NCBI RefSeq assembly: GCF_001641695.1
Contig: NZ_LSEF01000058.1
Span: forward strand, 44,249-108,248
Source: Bradyrhizobium neotropicale
Lineage (GTDB): Bacteria > Pseudomonadota > Alphaproteobacteria > Rhizobiales > Xanthobacteraceae
Direction of reading: 5' to 3'
Length of the DNA: 64,000 bases
The notes beneath the pieces were generated by a model that was given only the letters and a program-made list of their open reading frames with translations, was not told the origin of the DNA and did no database searches. This document shows, in pieces, positions 55,643 through 64,000 of this stretch. The position numbers were made by a program, and so were the translations under genes. Each line of letters starts with the position of its first letter. The first letter of the stretch is position 1.

Positions 55643-56059
55643 TCAGTCGTCGAAGCGTCCGCCGCGCCCAGCCTTGACGTCGCTGCGGCGCTTCTTGCCG
55701 TCGAGCCGGCGCTGCTTGGAGGCGAAGGTCGGCCGGGTGGCGCGCCGCGGCGTCGGGCGGACCATGGCCTCGCTCAGGATCGCGACGAGGCGGTCGATCG
55801 CGTCCTGCCGGTTGCGCTCCTGGGTGCGGAAGCGTTGCGCATGGATGACGATGACGCCGTCCTTGGTCATGCGCTGGCCGGCGATGCGGGCAAGGCGCAG
55901 GCCGGCGTCCTCCGGCAGGGTCAGCCTGCTCGTGTCGAAGCGTAGTTGCGCCGAGGTCGCGACCTTGTTGACGTTCTGTCCGCCCGGGCCCGAGGCGCGG
56001 ACGAAGCTGATCTCGATGTCGTCCTCGTCGATGGCAAGATCGCGGGATATCCGCAGCAT
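55643..56059 (-). CDS. arfB: Alternative ribosome-rescue factor ArfB
   Basis: A 138-residue peptidyl-tRNA hydrolase of the YaeJ/ICT1 type. The GGQ motif (residues 26-28 in ASGPGGQNVNKVATSAQL) catalyses peptide release; the basic tail (SKQRRLDGKKRRSDVKAGRGGR) senses the empty mRNA channel of a stalled ribosome. Length is standard. Confidence 0.94.
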   Translation of the reverse strand: MLRISRDLAIDEDDIEISFVRASGPGGQNVNKVATSAQLRFDTSRLTLPEDAGLRLARIAGQRMTKDGVIVIHAQRFRTQERNRQDAIDRLVAILSEAMVRPTPRRATRPTFASKQRRLDGKKRRSDVKAGRGGRFDD

Positions 56060-56175
56060 GGTGGCACCATTCGTGATGCCCGGACATATCGCGGACGTCT
56101 ACGTTCGGCAATGGCGCATAAGCGGACGAAAAAATGGCCGGGGCGAGCCCGGCCATTTCAGACAACGTAAGGAAG

Positions 56176-57549
56176 TCAGTTCGACTTCGTCACCGGGGCC
56201 GCTGCGGGCTGCGCCGCGGCCTGCGGTGCGCGGCCGACGACCACGGTCAGGAGTCCCTCGCCCCACAGGCGCTTGGCGGCCGCCTTGGCATCATCCAGCG
56301 TCACTGCGTCGACGATGGCGTTGCGCTTCTCGATATAGTCGATCGGCAGCTTGTCCTGCTGATACTGCAGCAGCGCCTGGGCCAGCTTGGAGGAGGTGTC
56401 GAGCGCCAGCATCTGCGAGCCCTTGAGGTAGGACTTGGCCTCGTCGAGCTCCTTCTGCGTCGGGCCCTCCTCGGCGATGCGGCGCACCTCCTTCTCGATG
56501 GCGTCGATGGTCTCGCCGGCGCGGTCGGCGCGCGTGCCGGTATTGCCGATGAACAGCGCCGAATGCTCCATCCAGAGCAGCGATTCGTACACCGAATAGG
56601 CGAGGCCCCGCTTCTCGCGGACTTCGTGATAGAGCCGGGACGACAATCCGCCGCCGCCGAGAATGTGGTTGACGACGTAGGCCGCCATGAAGTTCGGATC
56701 GTTGCGCTTGAAGCCCGGGCCGCCGAAGGTGATCACGGTCTGCGGCACGTCGAGCGGCACGAAGGCGCGCTGCGGCGGCTTGGCGGCTACAATGTCGGGG
56801 ACCGGCGTGAGGTTGGCCTTGGCGGGCAGGCTGCCGAAGGTGTGGTCGAGCAGCTTGCCGAGGGTGGTCGGATCGACGTCGCCGACGACCGCGACCTTCA
56901 GCGTGTCCTTGGCAAGCACGCGGCCGACGTAATCCTTCAAGTCGGCGACCGTGATGGTCGGCACGCTGTCCAGCGTGCCGTTGCTCTGCCGCCCATAGGG
57001 ATGATCGCCATAGGCGATCTCCAGGAATTTGCGGCTCGCCAGCGAGGACGGATTGGTGGTCTCACGGCGCAGCCCCGCGAGGACCTGGGAGCGGATCCGC
57101 TCGACGTCGACCGTGTCGAAATGCGGCGAGGTCAATGCCATCCGCAACAGGTCGAAGGCTTCGTCCCTGTTGTCGCGCAGCATGCGCAGGCTGCCGCGGA
57201 AGGTGTCGCGGCTGGCGCTGAAGCTGAGCTCGATGGCGCGGCGGTCCAGCCGTTCATGGAAGGTCTTGGAATCGAGGTCGCCGGAGCCCTCGTCGAGGAG
57301 ATCGCCGACCAGGTTGGCGACGCCCGGCTTGTCCTTGGGATCCTGGGCCGAGCCGCCAGCAAACGAATATTCCATGGCGATCAGCGGCACCGTCGCGTCC
57401 TGGACGAACCAGGCCTCGATGCCGCCCGGCGAGACCAGGTGCTGGATCTTTGCGGCGGCTTCCGACGGCGTGACCGCGGCGAGCGCCAGCGCAGCGCCGG
57501 TGACGAAGGACAGTGCGATGTGTCGGGCGCGAAGGAAGGGATGGGTCAC
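56176..57549 (-). CDS. M16 peptidase-family protein without the zinc motif
   Basis: A 457-residue M16 homologue that lacks HxxEH but keeps the C-terminal Arg/Tyr region (SSRLYHEVREKRGLAYSVYE). A signal peptide is present (IALSFVTGAALALAAVTPSEA). GTG 57549 overlaps the upstream M16 gene's stop by four bases. It most likely forms the inactive half of a heterodimer. Confidence 0.9.
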   Translation of the reverse strand: MTHPFLRARHIALSFVTGAALALAAVTPSEAAAKIQHLVSPGGIEAWFVQDATVPLIAMEYSFAGGSAQDPKDKPGVANLVGDLLDEGSGDLDSKTFHERLDRRAIELSFSASRDTFRGSLRMLRDNRDEAFDLLRMALTSPHFDTVDVERIRSQVLAGLRRETTNPSSLASRKFLEIAYGDHPYGRQSNGTLDSVPTITVADLKDYVGRVLAKDTLKVAVVGDVDPTTLGKLLDHTFGSLPAKANLTPVPDIVAAKPPQRAFVPLDVPQTVITFGGPGFKRNDPNFMAAYVVNHILGGGGLSSRLYHEVREKRGLAYSVYESLLWMEHSALFIGNTGTRADRAGETIDAIEKEVRRIAEEGPTQKELDEAKSYLKGSQMLALDTSSKLAQALLQYQQDKLPIDYIEKRNAIVDAVTLDDAKAAAKRLWGEGLLTVVVGRAPQAAAQPAAAPVTKSN

Positions 57550-58937
57550 GAACGCTTCTCCTCGCGTTTGGCGGTAGCGGTGTCCTTGATCAGATAGCCG
57601 GTGACCGAGCGCTTCTTCTCGAGCCATTTTTGTGCGGCTGCCTGGACCTGTTCGGCGGTGACGGCGCGGATGCGATCCGGCCAGCTCCGGATGTCCTCGA
57701 TCGACAGGCCCGTGGTCAGCGCGCCGCCATACCAGCGCGCCAGCACCGCCTGATTGTCCTGGGCGTAGATCGCTTCGGCGATGAGCTGGGTCTTGACCCG
57801 CTCCAGATCCTCGGCGCGGATCGGATTCTGCACGATGCCGGCGAGGACGCCATCGACCACCTGCTCGACCTCGGCGAAGCTGACGCCGGGTTTCGGCGAG
57901 GCCGAGATCGAGAACTGCGTCGGATCGAGCGAGATGCTCGAATAGCTGGCGCTGGCGGAGACCGCGAGCGGCCGATCGACGACGAGCGCGCGGTAGAGAT
58001 AGGAGTTGCTGCCGCTGCCCATCAACTGCGCGAGCACGTCGAGGGCCGCGCTCTCGCCGGCCGCGGCCGTCGTCGCCGAAGGCACCAGATAGAAGCGCCG
58101 CAGGCTGGGCTGCTCGACGCGGGGGTCGGCGAGCGTGACGGTGCGCGGGGCGGCCGGGTCCGGCTCCTGCGGACGGATGCGCCGCGCCGGGATGGCGGAC
58201 CGGGCCGGAATGGACCCGAAATTGCGCTCGACCAGCGGGCGGACATCGGCGAGTTCGACGTCGCCGGCGATCACCAGGATTGCGTTGTTCGGCGCATAGA
58301 AGCGGCGGTAGAAGGCGAGTGCATCCTCGCGATCGAGCTTCTCGATCTCCTGGTGCCAGCCGATCACGGGCCGGCCATAGGGATGATTGAGATAGAGCGC
58401 CGCCATGATCTGCTCGTTCAGCCGCGCATCGGGATTGTTGGCCACGCGCATATTGTACTCTTCGAGCACGACGTCACGCTCGGGCAGCACGTTCTCGTCC
58501 TTGAGGATGAGGCCGGTCATGCGGTCGGCCTCGAACTCCATCATGGTCGGGAGCTGCTCGCGCGGCACGCGCTGGTAATAGTTGGTGTAGTCGACCGAGG
58601 TCGACGCGTTCTCGTTGCCACCGACGCGCAGCACGGTCTGGGAGAATTCGCCGACCGGATGCTTCTGCGTGCCCTTGAACATCAGGTGCTCGAGGAAGTG
58701 AGCCAGGCCGGACTTGCCCGGCGTCTCGTCGGCCGAGCCGACCTTGTACCAGATCATCTCCGTGACCACGGGCGTGCGGTGGTCCGGGATCACCACGACC
58801 TGAAGGCCGTTGCTGAGCGTGAAGCTCGCGGGCGGTGCGGATGTGACCGTGCTCTGGGCGAGCGCACTGCCGTCTGAGAAAGCAGAGGTCGAGAGCAGCG
58901 CGGCGAGAAGGCAGGCAATCGATCGGTATGAGGGCAT
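57546..58937 (-). CDS. M16 zinc metallopeptidase, catalytic subunit
   Basis: A 463-residue exported peptidase. The inverted zinc motif is HFLEHLMFKGT and the third ligand lies in the following 70-80 residues (EFEADRM region). A signal peptide precedes it (SIACLLAALLSTSAFS). ATG 58937 has AAGGA 5 bases upstream. It is translationally coupled to the second M16 gene, as in known bacterial M16 heterodimers. Substrate unknown. Confidence 0.92.
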   Translation of the reverse strand: MPSYRSIACLLAALLSTSAFSDGSALAQSTVTSAPPASFTLSNGLQVVVIPDHRTPVVTEMIWYKVGSADETPGKSGLAHFLEHLMFKGTQKHPVGEFSQTVLRVGGNENASTSVDYTNYYQRVPREQLPTMMEFEADRMTGLILKDENVLPERDVVLEEYNMRVANNPDARLNEQIMAALYLNHPYGRPVIGWHQEIEKLDREDALAFYRRFYAPNNAILVIAGDVELADVRPLVERNFGSIPARSAIPARRIRPQEPDPAAPRTVTLADPRVEQPSLRRFYLVPSATTAAAGESAALDVLAQLMGSGSNSYLYRALVVDRPLAVSASASYSSISLDPTQFSISASPKPGVSFAEVEQVVDGVLAGIVQNPIRAEDLERVKTQLIAEAIYAQDNQAVLARWYGGALTTGLSIEDIRSWPDRIRAVTAEQVQAAAQKWLEKKRSVTGYLIKDTATAKREEKRS

Positions 58938-59134
58938 CACGATCCTTGTGAATGCCCGGATCCTGACGTCCGGGCGTGAAAGCACGGCATGCTACACCGC
59001 GCGGCTTTGAGCTTCGGCTCACGAAGCAGAGAACGCCGTCAAGTTGAACTTAAAAATAGGTCATCTGCCGCGTCCGGCCTACACCGGACGATTGCGGCGG
59101 TTCCGCGCGACCAGGCGCGCGACAGGCAAGGAGC

Positions 59135-59857
59135 TTATTGCTCCTTCTCCTTGCCGGACATGATGTCGTAATACATCTTTCGCGACTTGTCCGGCCCAGT
59201 GCCGTAGGCGTAGTTCGGTGAGGGCGTCTGATATCCCGGCGGCGGCTCAGTCAGCGACTGGCGAGCAGGCTCCGACGTGAATTTCGTCTCCTCGGAGGTG
59301 TTGCCCTTGAACATGTTCCAGAGGCCGCCGGTGTAGCCGAGCTGGGCTGGACTCAGCGACGGGTTGCCGTTGGTGCCCGGCTGAATCGGATCGTTGTTCT
59401 CGCGGGCGGGCGCAGCCGTCTTGGCGGCATTCATCTCGGCCGGCGTCAGCGGCCGGGCCGCTTCCCAGTTTTCCTTCGCCTTGTTCGCCTTCTGCCGGGC
59501 GGCGATGGCTTCCTTGCGGCGCTTGACGTCAGGATCCTTCGGCCAGTTCGGCGCGGCCTTGGCCTCGGTCGCGGCGGGCGGCGGCAAGTCGAGCTTGGGC
59601 GGCACGACGAGCGGCGAGCGCTCACGATAGTCGATACCGGGCTTCTCCATGCTCTTGGCGCCGATACCGGACATCAGGTTGTCGATGAGCTTCTCTTCGA
59701 AGGTCATGTCGTCGTCATCATTGTCGTCGCCGGCGCGGACCGCGCCAGTCGACATGACGAGGCCGATGCCCAGCGCGACCGCGGACAATTTCAGCACCCG
59801 CCAGAGCCCCCGCTGGGGATCTCGAACCATCGAACCGCTGGTTTCGGAGCTGCGCAT
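59135..59857 (-). CDS. Hypothetical exported protein
   Basis: A 240-residue protein. A long N-terminal region holds a membrane segment or signal (LKLSAVALGIGLVMSTGAVRA/G), followed by an acidic stretch (DDNDDDDMTFEEKLIDNLM) and a Pro/Lys/Ala-rich disordered body ending in SRKMYYDIMSGKEKEQ. I recognise no named domain. It lies downstream of lspA on the same strand, about 95 bases away. Composition suggests a periplasmic protein. Confidence 0.7.
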   Translation of the reverse strand: MRSSETSGSMVRDPQRGLWRVLKLSAVALGIGLVMSTGAVRAGDDNDDDDMTFEEKLIDNLMSGIGAKSMEKPGIDYRERSPLVVPPKLDLPPPAATEAKAAPNWPKDPDVKRRKEAIAARQKANKAKENWEAARPLTPAEMNAAKTAAPARENNDPIQPGTNGNPSLSPAQLGYTGGLWNMFKGNTSEETKFTSEPARQSLTEPPPGYQTPSPNYAYGTGPDKSRKMYYDIMSGKEKEQ

Positions 59858-59951
59858 TACTGTACCTGTTCCATATTGTGGCAGATCGCCGCGTCATGCG
59901 CGGTCGACCCTCGCAAGCAAGGTTCCACCCAACGGCCCGTATCGGCCGGGA

Positions 59952-60446
59952 TCAGGGCGCTTTTGCGGCGGGTACTCCCAGGAAGGAATCATACAATAGG
60001 GCTGCCACCCCAGCAACGATGGCCACGTCCGCAAGGTTGAAAACGTACCAATTATAGGTAGTTCCGCCGATTTCGACGTGGAGCAGGGCGAAATCGACCA
60101 CCGCGCCGTAGGCCAGGCGGTCGATGCCGTTGCCGATGGCGCCGCCGATGATCAGCCCCAGCGCGATCGTAGCGAGCCGGGTGTGCGACCGGGCCATCCA
60201 GACCGCCAGCGCGACCACCGCGACGGCCTTCACCACCATCAGCGCGATCTGCGCCGCCTGGCCGTCGTTCTGCAGCCAGCCGAAGCTGATCCCGATATTC
60301 CAGGCCAGCACCAGATCGAAGAACGGCGTCACCCTCACCGCGCCGCGATGAGCGAGGTCGAACACGTTCAGCAGCCAGAGCTTTGAGGCCTGGTCGGCGA
60401 TCAGGGTCGCGACCGCCGCGAGTACGCCGGCATGGAAGGGCCTCAA
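59952..60446 (-). CDS. lspA: Prolipoprotein signal peptidase (LspA)
   Basis: A 164-residue aspartic peptidase that cleaves the signal peptide of lipoproteins. Four membrane helices are visible; the catalytic Asps are in [15 protein letters not shown] and [13 protein letters not shown] 60446 overlaps the ileS stop (TTGA) and has GGGAG 6 bases upstream, which is preferred over an ATG at 60470 inside ileS. Confidence 0.93.
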   Translation of the reverse strand: MRPFHAGVLAAVATLIADQASKLWLLNVFDLAHRGAVRVTPFFDLVLAWNIGISFGWLQNDGQAAQIALMVVKAVAVVALAVWMARSHTRLATIALGLIIGGAIGNGIDRLAYGAVVDFALLHVEIGGTTYNWYVFNLADVAIVAGVAALLYDSFLGVPAAKAP

Positions 60447-63442
60447 ACGCTGACTCCCAGCGCCTTCCATTCCCGCAGCGCCTTGGCGTCGCGCGGGGTG
60501 ACGTCGGGATATTCGGGGTCTTCGCCGACCGTCGGTGAGATCTTCCAGGAGCGGGCGCATTTGGTGCCGACCGCCTTCTCCACCACGACCGCGACGCCGG
60601 GAACGGCATCGAGACGGAATGCGCTCGCGGGCGCCTCGCCCTCGCGCACCTCATAGCTCGAGGTGATGCAGACCTCGGCAAGATCCGTGTCGAACAGCGT
60701 CATCATCATGTCCCGGTCGGCGATGTAGATCACCGGCGAGGCCTCCAGCGACGAGCCGATGGTCTTGGCGGCGCGCGCGAGCTCCAATGCGCCGGTGACG
60801 ACGCGGCGGACGTTGCGGATCGTCTCCCATTTTGCGGCGAGCTTGTCGTCGCGGAGCTTTTCCAGACCTTCCGGGAACATTGTGAGATGCACCGAGGGCT
60901 CGGCATCGGGCCTGTACATCCGCCAGGCTTCCTCCGCGGTGAAGCTCAGGATCGGCGCCAGCCATTTCAGGATCGCGTTGCAGAGCAGGTCGATCGTGGT
61001 CAGCGCCGCCTTGCGCGTCAGCGAGGACGGCGGATCGCAGTAGAGCGTGTCCTTGCGGATGTCGAAATAGAACGCGGAGAGCTCGCTGTTCAGGAAGGCG
61101 GACAGGATCGCTACCACCGTCTTGTAGTCGAATTCCTGGTAGGCCTTGCGGATCGCGCCGGCGCGCGCCGCCAGCTCGTGCAGCATCAGCCGCTCGAGTT
61201 CGGGCATCTCGGCGGGCGCGACCGCGTCGGCCGGCTTGTAGTGATGCAGCGTGCCGAGCATCCAGCGCACGGTGTTGCGCAGCTTGCGGTAGGTCTCGAC
61301 CGTGTTCTTCAGGATCTCGGGGCCGATGCGCTGGTCGTCGGTGTAGTCGCAGGACGCGACCCAGAGTCGCAAAATGTCGGCGCCGGATTCCTTGATGACG
61401 GCCTGCGGCTCGATGGTGTTGCCGAGCGACTTCGACATCTTGCGGCCGTCCTCGGCCTGGGTGAAGCCGTGCGTCAGCACGATGTCGTAGGGCGCGCGTC
61501 CCCGCGTGCCGCAGCTTTCCAAGAGTGACGAGTGGAACCAGCCGCGGTGCTGGTCCGAGCCCTCAAGGTACATCACCGTGTCCTTGCCGCCGTCGACCTT
61601 GCGCTTGATGCCGGCAAGGCCGGGGAATTGCACGGGGTCCTCGAGCACGAAGGCGTGCGTCGAGCCGGAATCGAACCAGACGTCGAGGATGTCGTCGACC
61701 TTCTGCCAGTCTTCGTTGGCGCGCGGGCCGAGGAAGCGCTCCCGTGCGCCCTGCGCGTACCAGGCGTCGGCGCCTTCCTTCTCGAAGGCTTCGCCGATGC
61801 GGGCGTTGACGGCCTCGTCCTGGAGGATCTCGGCGGAGCCGTCACCCTTCTCGCGCACGAACACGGCGATCGGCACGCCCCAGGCGCGCTGGCGCGAGAT
61901 TACCCAGTCGGGGCGCGCCTCGATCATGCCGTTGATGCGGTTCTCGCCAGATGGCGGCACCCATTGCGTGACCGAGATCGCATGTAGCGCGCGGGCGCGC
62001 AGAGTGTCGCCGGACTTGGTCTTGCCGTTCGCGGCAATGTCCTTGTCCATCGCGATGAACCATTGCGGCGTGTTGCGGAAGATCACCGGCTTCTTGGAGC
62101 GCCAGGAGTGCGGATATTGATGCTTCAGCCGTCCGCGTGCGAGCAGCATGCCCCTGTCGACCAGCGCCTTGATCACGGCGTCGTTGGCGTCGCCCTTCTC
62201 GCCCTTGTCGTTGATGACGCGCCTTCCGGCAAAGCCGGGCGCGTGATCGGTATAGGCGCCGTTCTCGTCGACGGTGTAGGGGATCGCGCTGTTGATGCCA
62301 CGCGCGTCCAGCTCACGCGTGTTCGCCATCCAGGCATCGAAGTCCTCGCGGCCATGGCTGGGTGCGGTGTGCACGAAGCCGGTGCCGGTGTCGTCGGTGA
62401 CGTGGTCGCCGGAGAGCAGCGGCACCGTGAACTCGTAGCCGCCGCCGAGCCCCTTCAGCGGATGGGCACACTCGATCGCGTCCATGGTGTCGCCGGGGAT
62501 GTCGCGGACCTTCTCATAGGCGGTCACGCGGGCCTGCTTGAACACCTCTTCGGCGAGCGCGTCGGCGAGGATCAGGAGATCGCCGGTCTTGGCCCAATTG
62601 TCGCTAGGGGCATCCGTCACCTTGTAGAGGCCGTAGGCGATCTTCGGCGAGAACGAGATGGCGCGGTTGCCCGGCAGCGTCCAGGGCGTGGTGGTCCAGA
62701 TTACGACGCTGGCGGTCGCAAGCGCGCCGTGCGCGGGCGAGGTGACCGGGAATTTCACCCAGACCATGTCGGACGTGTAGTCCTCGTACTCGACCTCGGC
62801 TTCCGCCAGCGCGGTCTTCTCGACCACGCTCCACATCACCGGCTTGGAGCCACGATAGAGCGTGCCGTTGGCAGCGAACTTCATCAGCTCGCGCGCGATC
62901 TGCGCTTCCGCCGGATAGGTCATGGTGGCGTAGGGATGGGCCCAGTCGCCGATCACGCCGAGACGCTTGAATTCCTCGCGCTGCACGTTGAGCCAGTGCG
63001 TCGCATAGGCGCGGCATTCCTTCCGGAAGTCGATCATGGCGGCACTGTCGCGGAAGTCGGGCTTCTGCTTGCCCTTCTTGCGATAGTGTTCCTCCTCGAC
63101 CTTCCATTCGATCGGCAGGCCGTGGCAGTCCCAGCCCGGAACGTAGTTGGAATCGAAGCCGAGCATCTGCTGGCTCTTGGTGACGAGATCCTTGAGGATC
63201 TTGTTGAGCGCCGTGCCGATATGGATGTTGCCGTTGGCATAGGGCGGGCCGTCATGCAGCACGAACTTGTCGCGGCCCTTCGCGCTCTCGCGCAGCTTCT
63301 CGTAGAGGCCGATCTCGTACCAGCGCTTGAGGATCTCCGGCTCGCGCTGCGGCAGGCCCGCGCGCATCGGGAATTCCGTCTGGGGCAGGAACAGCGTCTT
63401 GGAATAGTCTTTGGCGTCGGACTTTTGCGGCTTTTCGGACAT
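60443..63442 (-). CDS. ileS: Isoleucyl-tRNA synthetase
   Basis: A 999-residue class I synthetase. HIGH-type motif HIGTALNK (from His74), KMSKS in [15 protein letters not shown], and the editing domain with TTPWTLPGN. The C-terminal zinc module that normally carries four Cys appears degenerate: [21 protein letters not shown] keeps one Cys. ileS is followed by lspA with a TTGA overlap, and ribF lies upstream. Confidence 0.97.
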   Translation of the reverse strand: MSEKPQKSDAKDYSKTLFLPQTEFPMRAGLPQREPEILKRWYEIGLYEKLRESAKGRDKFVLHDGPPYANGNIHIGTALNKILKDLVTKSQQMLGFDSNYVPGWDCHGLPIEWKVEEEHYRKKGKQKPDFRDSAAMIDFRKECRAYATHWLNVQREEFKRLGVIGDWAHPYATMTYPAEAQIARELMKFAANGTLYRGSKPVMWSVVEKTALAEAEVEYEDYTSDMVWVKFPVTSPAHGALATASVVIWTTTPWTLPGNRAISFSPKIAYGLYKVTDAPSDNWAKTGDLLILADALAEEVFKQARVTAYEKVRDIPGDTMDAIECAHPLKGLGGGYEFTVPLLSGDHVTDDTGTGFVHTAPSHGREDFDAWMANTRELDARGINSAIPYTVDENGAYTDHAPGFAGRRVINDKGEKGDANDAVIKALVDRGMLLARGRLKHQYPHSWRSKKPVIFRNTPQWFIAMDKDIAANGKTKSGDTLRARALHAISVTQWVPPSGENRINGMIEARPDWVISRQRAWGVPIAVFVREKGDGSAEILQDEAVNARIGEAFEKEGADAWYAQGARERFLGPRANEDWQKVDDILDVWFDSGSTHAFVLEDPVQFPGLAGIKRKVDGGKDTVMYLEGSDQHRGWFHSSLLESCGTRGRAPYDIVLTHGFTQAEDGRKMSKSLGNTIEPQAVIKESGADILRLWVASCDYTDDQRIGPEILKNTVETYRKLRNTVRWMLGTLHHYKPADAVAPAEMPELERLMLHELAARAGAIRKAYQEFDYKTVVAILSAFLNSELSAFYFDIRKDTLYCDPPSSLTRKAALTTIDLLCNAILKWLAPILSFTAEEAWRMYRPDAEPSVHLTMFPEGLEKLRDDKLAAKWETIRNVRRVVTGALELARAAKTIGSSLEASPVIYIADRDMMMTLFDTDLAEVCITSSYEVREGEAPASAFRLDAVPGVAVVVEKAVGTKCARSWKISPTVGEDPEYPDVTPRDAKALREWKALGVSV

Positions 63443-63649
63443 GAGGATGACTGGCTCGGAAGGGCGCGGAAACGGATGGCGACTGGAATCGCGGGGTGAA
63501 ACGACAAAATCCCGGTCTTGCGCCGAGCCGAATGGCTCAGGCGGAAGCCGGGCCGCTAATCCCTATGATGCGCCGCGCAAACATGGGCTCTCCATAGCAG
63601 CAGGGCCGGGGAAGCGCAAAGGGGGCGGGGAACGGGGCCGTTTCCCCCC

Positions 63650-64000
63650 TCAATCGATCGTTCCCAGCCTCGGAAACGCGTCCGGGGCGGCGGCCAGCAC
63701 GGCGCGGGCGCGGGCGGAGTCGTCATCCATCTGGCGGATCAGGGTTTCGATACTGTCGAACTTCAGCTCTTCGCGAATAAAGCCGATGAAGGCGCAGTCC
63801 AGCACCTGTCCGTACAGGTCGCCCTTGAAGTCGAACAGGAAGATTTCCAGCAGCGGCGCGCCATTGTCGAAGGTCGGGCGGCGGCCGAAGCTCGCCACCC
63901 CGTCCAGGCGCTCGGTGCCGCGGCCGACCCGCACCGCGTAGATGCCGTGCTTCAGGCCGCAATTGGCATCCAGACGGATGTTGGCAGTGGGATAGCCGAG
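63650..64000 (-). CDS. ribF: Bifunctional riboflavin kinase/FAD synthetase, C-terminal part
   Basis: The last 116 residues of RibF. The riboflavin kinase motif GYPTANIRLD is just inside the right edge, followed by GIYAVRVG, GRRPTFDNGAPLLEIFLFDF and the C-terminal FIREELKFDSIETLIRQM. It makes FMN and FAD. The frame is open to base 64000, so the N-terminal FAD synthetase domain is outside. It belongs to the conserved ribF-ileS-lspA block. Confidence 0.93.
   Translation of the reverse strand, partial: LGYPTANIRLDANCGLKHGIYAVRVGRGTERLDGVASFGRRPTFDNGAPLLEIFLFDFKGDLYGQVLDCAFIGFIREELKFDSIETLIRQMDDDSARARAVLAAAPDAFPRLGTID

Noticed and set aside
62063..63499. Open frame of 478 codons on the plus strand
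   Set aside because: Antisense to ileS, which has the HIGH-type motif and KMSKS. Composition is typical of a shadow frame.

Overview
The window is about 64 kb of high-GC chromosomal DNA. It is gene-dense, has short intergenic gaps and looks like an alphaproteobacterium of the Bradyrhizobium/Rhodopseudomonas group (Nitrobacteraceae). The evidence is protein content recognised by eye: a TorF-type putative porin, DUF2076, DUF2093 and DUF4170 proteins, a waaA-lpxK locus carrying a DUF374 acyltransferase, a CYP199-like P450, an RPA1163-like dehalogenase, and many palindromic intergenic repeats of the kind seen in Bradyrhizobium. No rRNA, tRNA, CRISPR array, integrase or transposase was recognised.

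Layout. 1-4.1 kb: end of a glycolate oxidase operon (glcE partial, glcF), an H1-like Lys/Ala-rich protein, and a TorF-family porin. 4.2-8.0 kb: an SbmA/BacA-like exporter divergent from an L-lactate permease. 8.1-12.9 kb: three poorly known envelope proteins and groES-groEL with a promoter and CIRCE operator. 13-18.7 kb: a lipoprotein, an orphan CheZ, an L,D-transpeptidase, a DUF2076 protein, and a polyprenyl-glycosyltransferase/ChbG-HpnK deacetylase pair. 18.7-24.5 kb: hisG-hisZ, rsmE, a secreted protein, and ubiA whose start codon lies inside a palindromic repeat. 24.8-30.3 kb: pmbA, an inositol-phosphatase-family gene, DUF4170, DUF374 acyltransferase, waaA and lpxK, packed as a lipid A/Kdo operon.

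30.3-39.8 kb is the most accessory-looking part: an OpgC-like acyltransferase, two consecutive AraC-type regulators after an AT-richer non-coding stretch, a dienelactone-hydrolase-like protein lacking its nucleophile, a 49-residue membrane ORF, an NTF2-like protein, and a CYP199-like P450 divergent from a TetR regulator. 39.8-51.7 kb: xseA, a three-gene hydrolase/membrane protein/winged-helix operon behind a palindrome, purD, a fluoroacetate-dehalogenase-like hydrolase with every known catalytic residue, tadA, a pseudouridine synthase with a 330-residue charged extension, rsmD, mutL and a ribbon-helix-helix protein.

51.9-54.9 kb: a periplasmic dehydrogenase operon (cytochrome c, VOC protein, Tat-exported small subunit, GMC flavoprotein). 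55-64 kb: a small secreted protein, arfB, a pair of M16 peptidases, an envelope protein, and the conserved ribF-ileS-lspA block, with ribF cut by the window edge.

Main leads: the repeat that supplies the ubiA start, the likely defluorinating hydrolase, the CYP199-like P450 with a candidate TetR operator, the NaxD/FlmF2-like pair, the orphan CheZ, the disordered extension of the pseudouridine synthase, and the nucleophile-less hydrolase. No clearly new multi-gene system was found.
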